A stretch of DNA of 64,000 bases. It comes from Rhodothermales bacterium (GTDB lineage: Bacteria > Bacteroidota > Rhodothermia > Rhodothermales > Bin80). The stretch spans positions 1,920,380 to 1,984,379 of the forward strand of contig OX638318.1 of assembly GCA_951812585.1 (NCBI GenBank). The letters run 5' to 3'. Every line of letters begins with the position of its first letter. Position 1 is the first letter of the stretch. The notes beneath the pieces were generated by a model. That model saw only the letters and a list, made by a program, of their open reading frames with translations, searched no databases and was not told the DNA's origin. Made by a program: the position numbers and the translations under genes. Below, in pieces: positions 44,179 through 52,654 of the stretch.

Positions 44179-45480
44179 ATGAAGCGTTCACTAGCGACAA
44201 ATGAAGCGAGGGCCAACAAGCTGTGCGCCCTGCAGGTCGTGCTATCGGCGCTGGCCATGATGCTGGTTTGCGCGGGGCCGCACGCAGGGCAAGCGATGGC
44301 ACAAAAGGTCAAGACCGGCGCTGAGGTGCTGGCAGCGCGCGAATTCTCAGACTTCAGGGGCCAGCGCGTCGGACTTATCGTCAACCACACGGCGCGCGTG
44401 GGTGATCGCCATTTGGTAAGCCTGGTTCATGAAGCCCCGGGCGTTACGGTCGCTGCCATCTTCGGGCCGGAGCACGGCTGGCGGGGCACCGAAGAGGATG
44501 GGGTCGCCATTGAAGATGGACGTGACACAGAAACCGGCGCACCCGTGTACAGCCTGTACGGTCAGCATCGGCGCCCGACACCCGCCATGCTGCGCGGGCT
44601 GGATGCGCTTATCTATGATATTCAGGATGTGGGTGCCCGATTCTACACGTTCATATCGACGATGGGGCTCGCCATGCAGGCCGCGGCCGAGGCGGGAATT
44701 CCATTCGTGGTCCTGGATCGCCCCAATCCGATTTCCGGCGACTATGTGTCGGGTTTCGTGCTTGAGCCCGCGCACAGATCGTTTGTTGGACAGTATGCGA
44801 TTCCCATTGCACACGGCCTGACCACAGCTGAGCTGGCAGGCATGCTCGTAGGCGAAGGCCTGCTGCCTGACCTGCATGGACTCAAGCTGGCAGTGATCGC
44901 CATGGAAGGCTACGACCGCACGATGCAGTGGCCCGACACGGGCCTTCCATGGGTCAACACCAGCCCAAACATCCCGGGCTTTCAAACCGCACTGGTATAT
45001 CCTGGCACATGCTTTTTTGAAGCAACCTCGGCCAGCGAAGGTCGCGGAACAAAAACTCCATTCACGCTGCTCGGAGCGCCGTGGGCAGATGGCCAGGCGC
45101 TGGCAAGCGCGCTAAGCAGCGCGCAACTGCCTGGCGTGCGGTTTACCGCAGCGGCGTTTGCACCCGCACCCACGCCCGGAATGGACATGAATCCGAAGCT
45201 GAGCGGACAAGATCTGCAAGGCATCCAGATTCAAGTCACGGAGCGCAGGCTGTACCAGTCGGTGGAAACAGGCATCCACATCTTGCACGCCTTCTATGAG
45301 GCAGCGCCGGATAAGGCAGCCTTTCTTTCTCGCCCGGGCTGGCTCAGCCGACTGAGCGGCACGGGCAGGCTGCTAGCGATGCTGCAGGCGGGGAATACGC
45401 CCGCGGAAATCATACGTGCATGGCAGGGCGAGGTCACCGCCTTTCGAGCGCGGCGCGGCCTATATCTCCTGTACGACTAG
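44179..45480 (+). CDS. DUF1343 exo-beta-N-acetylmuramidase-like protein (NamZ type)
   Basis: A 433-residue exported enzyme that in characterised relatives releases N-acetylmuramic acid from peptidoglycan fragments. The ATG at 44179 begins a signal peptide (MKRSLATNEARANKLCALQV, then a hydrophobic stretch, cleavage near AMAQ). Conserved blocks are in order: FRGQRVGLIVNHTARVGD, IFGPEHGWRGTEEDG, PVYSLYGQHRRPTPAMLRG, YDIQDVGARFYTFISTMGLA, VVLDRPNPISGDYVSGFVLE, PWVNTSPNIPGFQTALVYPG, FFEATSASEGRGTKTPF. These are the family hallmarks, and the acidic and histidine residues are intact. It is likely involved in cell-wall recycling or scavenging. Confidence 0.92.
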   Translation: MKRSLATNEARANKLCALQVVLSALAMMLVCAGPHAGQAMAQKVKTGAEVLAAREFSDFRGQRVGLIVNHTARVGDRHLVSLVHEAPGVTVAAIFGPEHGWRGTEEDGVAIEDGRDTETGAPVYSLYGQHRRPTPAMLRGLDALIYDIQDVGARFYTFISTMGLAMQAAAEAGIPFVVLDRPNPISGDYVSGFVLEPAHRSFVGQYAIPIAHGLTTAELAGMLVGEGLLPDLHGLKLAVIAMEGYDRTMQWPDTGLPWVNTSPNIPGFQTALVYPGTCFFEATSASEGRGTKTPFTLLGAPWADGQALASALSSAQLPGVRFTAAAFAPAPTPGMDMNPKLSGQDLQGIQIQVTERRLYQSVETGIHILHAFYEAAPDKAAFLSRPGWLSRLSGTGRLLAMLQAGNTPAEIIRAWQGEVTAFRARRGLYLLYD

Positions 45481-45514
45481 CCTGACTCCGGGGCAGACAC
45501 CTAGCCAGACTCCG
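45477..45514. repeat. Direct repeat CTAGCC-N-GACTCCG spanning two stop codons
   Basis: CTAGCCTGACTCCG at 45477-45490 and CTAGCCAGACTCCG at 45501-45514 differ at one base. The first contains the TAG stop of the DUF1343 gene and the second contains the complement of the TAG stop of the DUF3098 gene, which converges from the other strand. Confidence 0.6.
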
Positions 45515-45815
45515 CTGCGGTGCGCTCCTCGGTGCGCTCCTCCTTGGAGCGCCACAGGATGGCATAGATGATCTCCAGGTAACCGCCCAGGATCAGGAGC
45601 GGTGCCACATAGAGTGACATAAAGCCATCTACTGCGTTTTCAATGCGCATGATGGCGTAACCGATCACGATGCCCGCAACGCCGACCAACATGAGAAGGT
45701 AGTTGGTCGGACCAAACAACATCTGCGGTTTCCTGCGGCTCTTGGACATGCGGGATCGCTGGCCGCGTGCTCTGCGCGTACGGCTGTGACGTGATCGCTG
45801 TCGTGAGCGTGCCAT
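45501..45815 (-). CDS. DUF3098 family small membrane protein
   Basis: A 104-residue protein with a very basic N-terminus (about 35 residues, mostly Arg/Ser/Lys) and two membrane helices (FGPTNYLLMLVGVAGIVIGY and LYVAPLLILGGYLEIIYAIL) separated by MRIENAVDGFMSL. The LFG..NYLLML and VDGF.SL..AP patterns are those of DUF3098, which is restricted largely to Bacteroidota and relatives. The function is unknown. In Bacteroidetes such genes often lie near ftsX. The ATG at 45815 is chosen, although one at 45749 would remove most of the basic tail. It is divergent from the MreD gene. Confidence 0.8.
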   Translation of the reverse strand: MARSRQRSRHSRTRRARGQRSRMSKSRRKPQMLFGPTNYLLMLVGVAGIVIGYAIMRIENAVDGFMSLYVAPLLILGGYLEIIYAILWRSKEERTEERTAAESG

Positions 45816-45895
45816 GCATATCTCCGTGGTGCGGTACCGTAAACAGGTCAGGCGCACAATGGTTCTTGTATCTTACGCGGCAAACTCAAGAGTCC

Positions 45896-46381
45896 ATGCG
45901 GCGCATTGCGCGAATTATAGGTTTGGGAGTAGTTATGGTGCTGCTCCAGTGGCTGCTCCTCGGAAGACTGCGGATGTGGGGCGCATTCCCGGACCTCACG
46001 CTGCTCTTTGTGGCATGGGTCGCACTACGTGAGGGACGGCTTGGCGGATGCGTCAGCGGTTTCCTGGTGGGTTTTGCACTGGATATGCTGTACGGATCGT
46101 GGGGCGTCCAGATGTTCGCAAAGGCCCTGGTGGGATTCGTGGTAGGATTCTTTGGAGCAACGGAAAGAGAAGCGCTCTTCAACGTGCCGCGCCGGGCGTT
46201 CCTTACGGCTTTTGTCACGGCACTCCTGCAAAACGGTATACTGCTGCTTTTGGTGGCGCTCCAGACGGGATCGCGCATGCTGACGCTGGCCACGGTATTG
46301 TGGCTGGGCTGTTCGGTGTACACCGGTGTATTGGGCCTGTTTCTCTCCCTGTTTGGCATACGCATTCGCATCGGATCATAG
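45896..46381 (+). CDS. mreD: Rod shape-determining protein MreD
   Basis: A 161-residue inner-membrane protein with five to six helices, starting MRRIARIIGLGVVMVLLQWL. The sequence WGAFPDLTLLFVAWVALREG followed by GFLVGFALDMLYGSWGVQMF is the MreD signature: a polar 'PD' between the first two helices and the 'G-x-D-x-x-x-G--G' segment. MreD works with MreC and MreB in lateral wall synthesis. Here neither mreB nor mreC is adjacent, and it is flanked by DUF3098 and SufE genes. The start follows 80 bases of spacer shared with DUF3098. Confidence 0.8.
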   Translation: MRRIARIIGLGVVMVLLQWLLLGRLRMWGAFPDLTLLFVAWVALREGRLGGCVSGFLVGFALDMLYGSWGVQMFAKALVGFVVGFFGATEREALFNVPRRAFLTAFVTALLQNGILLLLVALQTGSRMLTLATVLWLGCSVYTGVLGLFLSLFGIRIRIGS

Positions 46382-46456
46382 GATGCGGCACTGGATCCGG
46401 ATGCAAAACATAGTCTGCAAACGTGCGCCTGATCCAGCGCCTGGACTAGACTAGCC

Positions 46457-46912
46457 ATGCTTTCAAGCATCATTGCGAATTTCCAGGCGGCCGATGACGA
46501 GCTGCGCCTGGAGCTTCTTATGGAGTACGCTGCACGCCTCCCGCACCTGCCCGCAGCCTACCACCCGCTCCGCGACGCGGGGCTCAACATGATAGCCGAG
46601 TGCCAGTCCCCGGTGTTTCTGATGGTCAGCGTAGCCGATGGCATGGTGCGAATCTTCGCAGATGTGCCAGCCGAGGCGCCGACTGCGCGAAGCTTTGTGT
46701 CGCTCCTGGTTCATGCCTTTGATGGCAAGCCCGCGGCGGCGGTCCTGGGCGCGCCCGCAGACCTTTTGCGCTCGCTCGGCCTGTTCGGACTGCTGGGCAT
46801 GCAGCGGACGCGCGGTCTTACAGCTATCTACCAGCGTTTGCGGCAAGAAGTCGTCCGTCAGACGGCCCGGAAACCCGCGCACGGCGCGCCAAAGGTGCCG
46901 GCACGGCGCTAA
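46457..46912 (+). CDS. sufE: SufE family sulfur acceptor protein
   Basis: A 151-residue cytosolic protein that accepts persulfide sulfur from the cysteine desulfurase SufS for Fe-S cluster assembly. The start (MLSSIIANFQAADDELRLEL) and LPHLPAAYHPLRDAG are as in SufE. The active-site cysteine lies in MIAECQSPVFLMVSVADG (Cys49) with the usual C-Q-S-x-V context, and the end of the fold is SLGLFGLLGMQRTRGLTAIY. No other suf gene is in the window. It converges with the nucleoside hydrolase gene, with 17 bases between the stops. Confidence 0.88.
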   Translation: MLSSIIANFQAADDELRLELLMEYAARLPHLPAAYHPLRDAGLNMIAECQSPVFLMVSVADGMVRIFADVPAEAPTARSFVSLLVHAFDGKPAAAVLGAPADLLRSLGLFGLLGMQRTRGLTAIYQRLRQEVVRQTARKPAHGAPKVPARR

Positions 46913-46929
46913 GCTGCTGCACGTAGGGT

Positions 46930-47877
46930 CTACGCCCCGGGCGGTACGCCTTGCGCGCACGCGGTGAGCGGCAGGCCGGCAAAAGCACTACAGAATGCGT
47001 CCTGCCAGCGAGTACCATCGGCAGACACGGCAATGGTCTTGGGTGGTCCTGCAGACGCAGCACGCGTAGTGCCGCAGGGCAGTGCAACTGCGACCGGATG
47101 GCGCCGTGTCGAGACGATAGTTGGATCTACCATGGTCGCGGCGGCAAGCGGATCCCATGCGTAGTAGGTGCCCTTGGTCGCATAGGGACGGATCATCGCC
47201 AGAATCTCATTCGTCAGGCGCTGCAGCGGGCTAGGTCGGAGCGCAGCGAAGTGGTCAATGAAGCGGGCTGTGATCGGAACCTGATTGGTTGCATCCAGCG
47301 GGACGACGAAAAGCGCAAGGTCAGACGAGAAGACCGCGCAAGCAGCCTGCGGGTCCACATGCATGTTCCATTCCGCGGTGCGCGTCAATAAAGCGCCGGA
47401 GTCATGCACATTGCCCGCAACGCCAAAGGCTCCGCCCATGATCACCGTACGCATAAGTAAAGGACAGGGCACATCACAGAGCGCGGCGATATTGGTGAGC
47501 GCGCCGAGCGCAAGGATCTGTACAGACTCCGTGCCATGACGCACGCGCCGCTGCAAGAATGTTGCGGCAGACAAGCGCTCGGGCCGGGCTTCTGTCGAAG
47601 GCAGCGAGACCCCCGGGAGCGTATCGCTAAGCTGCCGCCAGCGGCTGGGAAATGCCGAACCGCCGCCCAGCGGGCGGTCCTGTCCCACATAGACGGGAAT
47701 ATCGGTCCTGCCACAAAGCGCCAGCACGCGCAAGATGTTGGCCGCGCCCTGGTGTGTATGGGCCAGACCATAGGCCGTGGTGATGGCTTCGACCTTGACT
47801 TTGGGGCACGCCAACAAGTAGGCAAGGGCTATCAGATCGTCCGGCCCTGCATCCGTGTCGATAACGCAGCGCATCAT
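46930..47877 (-). CDS. Nucleoside hydrolase (inosine-uridine preferring type)
   Basis: Cleaves the N-glycosidic bond of ribonucleosides to ribose and base. The 315-residue protein starts MMRCVIDTDAGPDDLIALAY, the diagnostic DxDxxxDD calcium site. It continues with ITTAYGLAHTHQGAANILRV, VYVGQDRPLGG, ILALGALTNIAALC, RTVIMGGAFGVAGN, TRTAEWNMHVDPQAACAVFS and a final calcium ligand in YYAWDPLAAATM. The active-site residues of the family are in place. The final His varies in the family and is not assigned here. Its ATG overlaps the stop of the 6-phosphogluconate dehydrogenase gene (TGATG), implying coupled translation. Pentose from this enzyme could enter the same pentose phosphate pool. Confidence 0.9.
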   Translation of the reverse strand: MMRCVIDTDAGPDDLIALAYLLACPKVKVEAITTAYGLAHTHQGAANILRVLALCGRTDIPVYVGQDRPLGGGSAFPSRWRQLSDTLPGVSLPSTEARPERLSAATFLQRRVRHGTESVQILALGALTNIAALCDVPCPLLMRTVIMGGAFGVAGNVHDSGALLTRTAEWNMHVDPQAACAVFSSDLALFVVPLDATNQVPITARFIDHFAALRPSPLQRLTNEILAMIRPYATKGTYYAWDPLAAATMVDPTIVSTRRHPVAVALPCGTTRAASAGPPKTIAVSADGTRWQDAFCSAFAGLPLTACAQGVPPGA

Positions 47878-49328
47878 CAGGCATCGTAGGAACCTGCCGT
47901 AGTGGTGCCTCCCGTGCCGGTCCAGTTGGTGTGGAAGTACTCGCCCCGCGGCCGGTCCTTGCGTTCGTAGGTGTGCGCACCAAAGTAGTCACGCTGGGCC
48001 TGGATCAGATTGGCAGCGCCGGATTCTCTGCGATAGCCTTCGTAAAAGGTCAGCGCGCTGGCCAGCGCCGGTACCGGCAACCCGTGCCGAACCGCGGCCG
48101 CCACCACGTTGCGACAATGTTGAACATTCACCCTGATCGCGTCGCGAAAGTGCGGAGCCAGCAGCAGATTCTTAAGGTCGGGCTCCTGATCATACGCCGC
48201 CTTGATCTCGTTCAGGAAACCACTGCGGATGATGCAGCCGCCGCGCCACATAAGGGCAATGCTGCCCAGATCCAACGCCCAGTCGTTGGCCCGGGAGGCT
48301 GCTTGCAAAAGCATGAATCCCTGGGCATAGGATAACAGCTTCGCCCCGAAGACCGCGCCTTCGAGCGCGCGCAAGAATTTGCGGTCCGACCGGGCTCGCG
48401 CACCGTTTCCATTGCCATGCGCGGCTTGGGCCAAGCGCCGCTCGCCCTTGAGGGCGGAAAGGAACCGGGCGAACACCGCTTCACCGATGAGCGTGAGCGG
48501 GACGCCATGCTCCAATGCCGCAATGGCGGTCCACTTTCCGGTACCTTTCTGCCCAGCACTGTCGAGAATGGCATCAATGATGTAAGTGCCGTCATCGGCG
48601 CGAAAGGCAAGGATGTCACGCGTGATCTCTATGAGATACGAGTTGAGCGGGCCCTCATTCCACAGGCCGAAGACGCGGCTCATGGTCTCATTATCCAACA
48701 TCAGCGCCTCCCGCATGATCAGATACGCCTCGGCGATGATCTGCATGTCTCCGTACTCGATGCCGTTGTGAACCATCTTGACGAAGTGTCCGGCGCCGCC
48801 CGGACCCACCCAGTCGCAGCACGGTGTGCCGCCTGCGGCCTTGGCTGCGATGGCCTGAAAGATTGGCCGTACGTGCTGCCACGCCCCCGGGCTGCCGCCC
48901 GGCATGATGGACGGTCCGTGGCGCGCACCCTCTTCTCCGCCGGACACGCCCGTACCGACATACAACAGGCCCTTGGATTCGACCCGAGCCACACGGCGAA
49001 TCGTGTCCTTGTAGTACGAATTGCCGCCATCAATGATGATATCGCCGGGCTCCAGAAGTGGCAGCAGGGCGTCGATGCAAGCATCTACCGGGGCGCCAGC
49101 CTTGACCATGAGCATGACGCGGCGGGGCCGCTTGAGTGACGCCGTCAGTGCCTGCATCGTGTGCACGCCTTTTACCCGGGTGCCCTGGGCGCTGCCCGCC
49201 AGAAAGTCGTCCACAACAGAGGTGCTGCGATTGTACACGGTGACCGCATAGCCGTGGTCGTCCATGTTGAGCACCAGGTTCTGGCCCATCACGGCCATTC
49301 CAACGACCCCTATGTCCGCATCAGCCAT
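47877..49328 (-). CDS. gnd: 6-phosphogluconate dehydrogenase, decarboxylating
   Basis: Converts 6-phosphogluconate to ribulose 5-phosphate with NADP+. At 483 residues it is the long (homodimeric) form. The ATG at 49328 is preferred over the GTG one codon before. The coenzyme motif is IGVVGMAVMGQNLVLNMDDH. The substrate signature is GTGVSGGEEGARHGPSIMPG, followed by DWVGPGGAGHFVKMVHNGIE with the catalytic Lys and Asn. Later QKGTGKWTAIAALEHGVPLT and QAQRDYFGAHTYERKD complete the family pattern. The nucleoside hydrolase gene overlaps its stop. A broken DUF1501 gene lies upstream. Confidence 0.95.
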   Translation of the reverse strand: MADADIGVVGMAVMGQNLVLNMDDHGYAVTVYNRSTSVVDDFLAGSAQGTRVKGVHTMQALTASLKRPRRVMLMVKAGAPVDACIDALLPLLEPGDIIIDGGNSYYKDTIRRVARVESKGLLYVGTGVSGGEEGARHGPSIMPGGSPGAWQHVRPIFQAIAAKAAGGTPCCDWVGPGGAGHFVKMVHNGIEYGDMQIIAEAYLIMREALMLDNETMSRVFGLWNEGPLNSYLIEITRDILAFRADDGTYIIDAILDSAGQKGTGKWTAIAALEHGVPLTLIGEAVFARFLSALKGERRLAQAAHGNGNGARARSDRKFLRALEGAVFGAKLLSYAQGFMLLQAASRANDWALDLGSIALMWRGGCIIRSGFLNEIKAAYDQEPDLKNLLLAPHFRDAIRVNVQHCRNVVAAAVRHGLPVPALASALTFYEGYRRESGAANLIQAQRDYFGAHTYERKDRPRGEYFHTNWTGTGGTTTAGSYDA

Positions 49329-49362
49329 CACATGTTCAGTTTTTTGGCCATTGCTCCATCAA

Positions 49363-50054
49363 TCACGCGAGGGTTCCGCGAACAAGGTGGCCGTGCACAT
49401 CGGTGAGCCGGTAGTGGCGGCCTTGGTGCTTAACGGTCAGCCGTTCGTGGTCGAAGCCCAAAGGTGTAGCACGGTGGCCTGGAAGTCGTGCACATGCACG
49501 CGGTCCTGCACCGCATCGAATCCAAACTCATCCGAGGCGCCGTAGGATAAACCCGGCTGAACGCCGCCGCCAGCCATACAGATTGTGAACGCATACGGAT
49601 GGTGGTCGCGGCCCCAGGTGTCGTAATGCTCCACCTTGCCCTGCAGGAACGGTGTGCGTCCAAATTCTCCGCCCCAGATCACTGGGGTATCCTCCAGAAA
49701 GCCGCGCTGTTTTAGATCCTGAACCAATCCGGCACTGGGGGCGTCCGTGTCTCGGCATTGAATCTCCAGCTGCGTGTTCAGGTTGCGGTGCTGATCCCAA
49801 TCCGCGTGCATAATCTGTATGAATCGCACGCCGCGTTCAGCCAGGCACCGGGCCATGATGCAGTTGTACGCGTAGCTGTCCTGGCGGCGCACATCATCGC
49901 CGTAGAGGGCGAGCATGTGGTCGGGCTCGTCGGATAGATCGGTCAGCTCCGGCACGCTCGTTTGCATGCGGTAGGCCAGTTCATACTGCGCGATGCGCGT
50001 GGCGATTTCTGGATCGCTGTAAGCGGCCCGGTTGTGCTCCTTGAGGGCATGGTG
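49363..50054 (-). pseudogene. DUF1501 protein, N-terminally truncated and frameshifted
   Basis: Directly after the sulfatase stop (TAG at 50057-50055), and in the same frame, the minus strand reads HHALKEHNRAAYSDPEIATR and IAQYELAYRMQTSVPELTDL. This is the C-terminal half of DUF1501 proteins, continuing with RGVRFIQIMHADWDQHRNLN, EFGRTPFLQGK, WGRDHHPYAFTICMAGGG and DFQATVLHL. There, near 49466, one base is missing. In the next frame the true end follows: LGFDHERLTVKHQGRHYRLT and DVHGHLVRGTLA, with a TGA at 49365-49363. About 200-250 N-terminal residues are absent. An internal ATG at 49967 could start a 176-residue fragment, but it would lack most of the fold. Confidence 0.8.
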
Positions 50055-51497
50055 CTACTCGCCAAGGCGTCCCGGCATCCGCGTTTCCGTGCCGACGACA
50101 TCCTGCAGCACATCGCCAAGACGGCTGCGCATAGAATCGGCCATATCGCTCAGATGTACGACCACTTCCGGATAGTCTGCCGCCACGTCGTGGGCTTCGC
50201 CGATGTCGGACTCGAGGTCGAATAGCGCGGTCCCGATACTGTCCTGCACATAGCGGCCCGGCATTCCATCAAGCCCCGGTGCCTGGCCCTGCATGGTGCG
50301 GTAGCGGTGGGGGAAGTGCAGCTTCCACCGTCCGCTTCGGACTGCTTGCAGCTGACTCCGGTGATTCCAGAAATAGTAAGCGTCCTGCGGCGATGTTGTG
50401 GCTGCTCCTGTAATCAGTGGCCAGATATCTTTTCCGTCGATGGGGTGGGTCGGCAGCGGCGCGTCAATAAGCCCCGCCAGGGTCGGAAAGAGATCGATCG
50501 TCATCGCAGGCGTATCTACGGTGCTTCCGGCGGGCACGGATCCGGGCCAGCGCGCAAGAAACGGGACGCGAACACCGCCATCAAACGTCGTGCCCTTGCC
50601 TTCACGCAGCGGCAATGCTGAGCCTGCGTGATTGCCGTAGCTCATCCAGGGGCCGTTGTCGGAAGCGAAGATGACCAGGGTGTTGTCGTCGATGTCTGCC
50701 TCTTTAAGCGCGGCAAGAATCTGCCCCATGGACCAGTCGATCTCTTTGATGACATCACCAAAGAGTCCGGTGCCGCTATGTCCCGCCCGCTCGTCCGATA
50801 CAAAAAGCGGCACATGGGGCATGGGATGGGGCAGGTACAGAAAGAAAGGTTTTCCCAGAGCGGCCTGTGCTCGGATGAAGGCCACGCCGCGCCTGGTGAA
50901 GTCCGTCGTAAAGCGCGTCTGGTCGGTGTTGTATCCGACGATACTGTCCCCCGTAATGGTCGGGAGGTCGCCCCAGGCGTCCGGGCTTTCCGGGTGATAG
51001 GGCCACATATCGTTGGAATACGGAATGCCGTAGAAGTCATCGAAACCATGCTGCTTCGGCAGAAACTGGGCATGATGTCCGAGATGCCACTTGCCATAGA
51101 TGGCGGTGGTATACCCTCTGGACTTAAACAGCTCGCCAAGGGTGATCTCGTCCTGATGAATGCCGTGCGTGCTGGCGGGTCCCAAGGCCCCGTGAATACC
51201 GATGCGGTTGGCGTAGTTGCCTGTAAGCAGCGAGGCCCGCGACGCCGAGCATACGGGCTGGCTCACATAGAACGAAGTGAAGGTCACGCCTTCGGCCGCC
51301 ATCTGGTCGAGGTGCGGCGTGTCGTACGGTGGATTGCCCAGCACGCCAATATCGGCGTATCCCAGATCGTCCGCGAACATGATGATGACATTGGGAAGCA
51401 CGGACTGCCCGCTGCAGCCTGCAAGCAGCAGCAGGGCCAAGACATGAGCCGCCGCAATGCTGCCGGTCACGCACAAGGATGCCCGCCGCTTGCTCAT
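50055..51497 (-). CDS. Sulfatase (arylsulfatase A-like, family S1), lipoprotein
   Basis: A 480-residue sulfate ester hydrolase. The ATG at 51497 has a GAGGG ribosome site 8 bases upstream, made from bases just after the stop of the preceding Mrr-like gene. A GTG three codons earlier is less likely. The signal is MSKRRASLCVTGSIAAAHVL with lipobox LAGC (Cys28). Motifs are in order: VIIMFADDLGYADIGVLG, the formylglycine site CSASRASLLTGNYANR (Cys83, alanine instead of proline, which is allowed), YGKWHLGHHAQFLPKQHGFD, IFASDNGPWMSYG, EGKGTTFDGGVRVPF. It ends RMPGRLGE, a normal C-terminus, so the DUF1501 debris behind it is not part of it. Confidence 0.93.
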   Translation of the reverse strand: MSKRRASLCVTGSIAAAHVLALLLLAGCSGQSVLPNVIIMFADDLGYADIGVLGNPPYDTPHLDQMAAEGVTFTSFYVSQPVCSASRASLLTGNYANRIGIHGALGPASTHGIHQDEITLGELFKSRGYTTAIYGKWHLGHHAQFLPKQHGFDDFYGIPYSNDMWPYHPESPDAWGDLPTITGDSIVGYNTDQTRFTTDFTRRGVAFIRAQAALGKPFFLYLPHPMPHVPLFVSDERAGHSGTGLFGDVIKEIDWSMGQILAALKEADIDDNTLVIFASDNGPWMSYGNHAGSALPLREGKGTTFDGGVRVPFLARWPGSVPAGSTVDTPAMTIDLFPTLAGLIDAPLPTHPIDGKDIWPLITGAATTSPQDAYYFWNHRSQLQAVRSGRWKLHFPHRYRTMQGQAPGLDGMPGRYVQDSIGTALFDLESDIGEAHDVAADYPEVVVHLSDMADSMRSRLGDVLQDVVGTETRMPGRLGE

Positions 51498-51509
51498 GGA
51501 TGGCACCCT

Positions 51510-52583
51510 CTACGCGTTTTCATCGGTAAAGAAGTGCTCGTCAATCCGCCGGATTGCATAGTTCGTATCCTCGGACATGCCGACGCCAGTGCGAACCATC
51601 AGATACGCAAGCTCTTCGAAGTCAATGATGGCGGTGCGCTTCGCGATGCCCGATGCAAAGCCCTGGGCCATGTTTGAGATGCCCGCCGCGGCGACGAGGA
51701 CTCCCGCGCTGGCACGTGCAGCCTCGAGTCCAAGCTTGAATCTGGCCATGTCGTCCACCGTTACCTCTTTGGCGTGTGCCACCATGACAAAAAGTCGGGT
51801 GATATTCAATGCATCCTTGAGCACTGCGCCCTTCAGGTCCGCCAGGTCAAACGGAGCGACCGCAGCGTCGGGCCCGCCAAACCCCATCGCCGCGAACAGG
51901 TCCGTCGCCAGGTTCAACACGGCCGCAGGCCGCAGTACACTGATATGCTCAACCAGGCGTGATTCAAGTTCACCGTTGAGCTGCTGGATGGTGGTCCTTA
52001 GCGCATCCTCATGGATACGCGCCTGACCAGAGAGTTTTCGTTTGGCAGCCTTTCTGCGGCGCTGCGATAGTGGTTTCGACAGCTTTTTCTCGTACGGACC
52101 CTTGACGATTGTGACACTGGCGGGCGTTTCCGGCGTGCGGGGTTCTTCCACATTTGTGTCTGGCAGCGCAGGGCCCCAGACGGTTGGCACTATGGAGGAG
52201 GCAGGCATGGCACGTGTCATCTGGGGTTCCGGCATCACCGGGCTTTTTGCCCGTTTCTTTCTGTTGGAAACACGTGCAACATAGGTACGGTATTCAGGAT
52301 ATCTTTTCAGAAAGCGTTCATCAATCCGACTGGGATTGCTTTCCAGCGCAGATCGGCCCGCATCTGTTATGCGCACAAATCCTTTGCTCACCTTGTCTAC
52401 CAGGCCGGCCTTGCGCATCAGCCGCACAGCGCTTATGATCATTTTTGAGTTTATCGGAGACCTTTCCCAGCCGAGGTCATCGCTGCGCTGATTCATCAGC
52501 CCGTTCAGGTCAAGCACCCGAATCTCTTCGCCGCTTTCGAGTAGCTTGAGTACCGGCAGCATCACTTGGAACACTTTCGCCAT
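51510..52583 (-). CDS. Mrr-like protein 1, catalytic residues replaced
   Basis: A 357-residue cytosolic protein. Residues 1-~95 form a winged-helix Mrr_N-like domain (KVFQVMLPVLKLLESGEEIR, MRKAGLVDKVSKGFVRITDA). A long Pro/Lys-rich linker (about 105-185) is followed by a Mrr_cat-like domain: SVLRPAAVLNLATDLFAAMG, LKGAVLKDALNITRLFVMVA and AGVLVAAAGISNMAQGFASG. In Escherichia coli Mrr the matching core has IDG (catalytic Asp) and QAK (catalytic Lys). Here the Asp position is Lys, and the Q-x-K is M-V-A. It is therefore unlikely to cut DNA. It is the last of three tandem paralogues, and the sulfatase start lies 12 bases after its stop. Confidence 0.8.
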   Translation of the reverse strand: MAKVFQVMLPVLKLLESGEEIRVLDLNGLMNQRSDDLGWERSPINSKMIISAVRLMRKAGLVDKVSKGFVRITDAGRSALESNPSRIDERFLKRYPEYRTYVARVSNRKKRAKSPVMPEPQMTRAMPASSIVPTVWGPALPDTNVEEPRTPETPASVTIVKGPYEKKLSKPLSQRRRKAAKRKLSGQARIHEDALRTTIQQLNGELESRLVEHISVLRPAAVLNLATDLFAAMGFGGPDAAVAPFDLADLKGAVLKDALNITRLFVMVAHAKEVTVDDMARFKLGLEAARASAGVLVAAAGISNMAQGFASGIAKRTAIIDFEELAYLMVRTGVGMSEDTNYAIRRIDEHFFTDENA

Positions 52584-52654
52584 GGCGGGTCTGATAACTC
52601 TTTCAGATATGCACGATCGTTCGAAAAGGGTGTACTCCCTCTGACTCCCAAGGC

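Noticed and set aside
49437-49967. 176-codon frame as a complete small DUF1501 protein
   Set aside because: The family homology extends upstream to the sulfatase stop and continues downstream in another frame, so it is a fragment of a broken gene.
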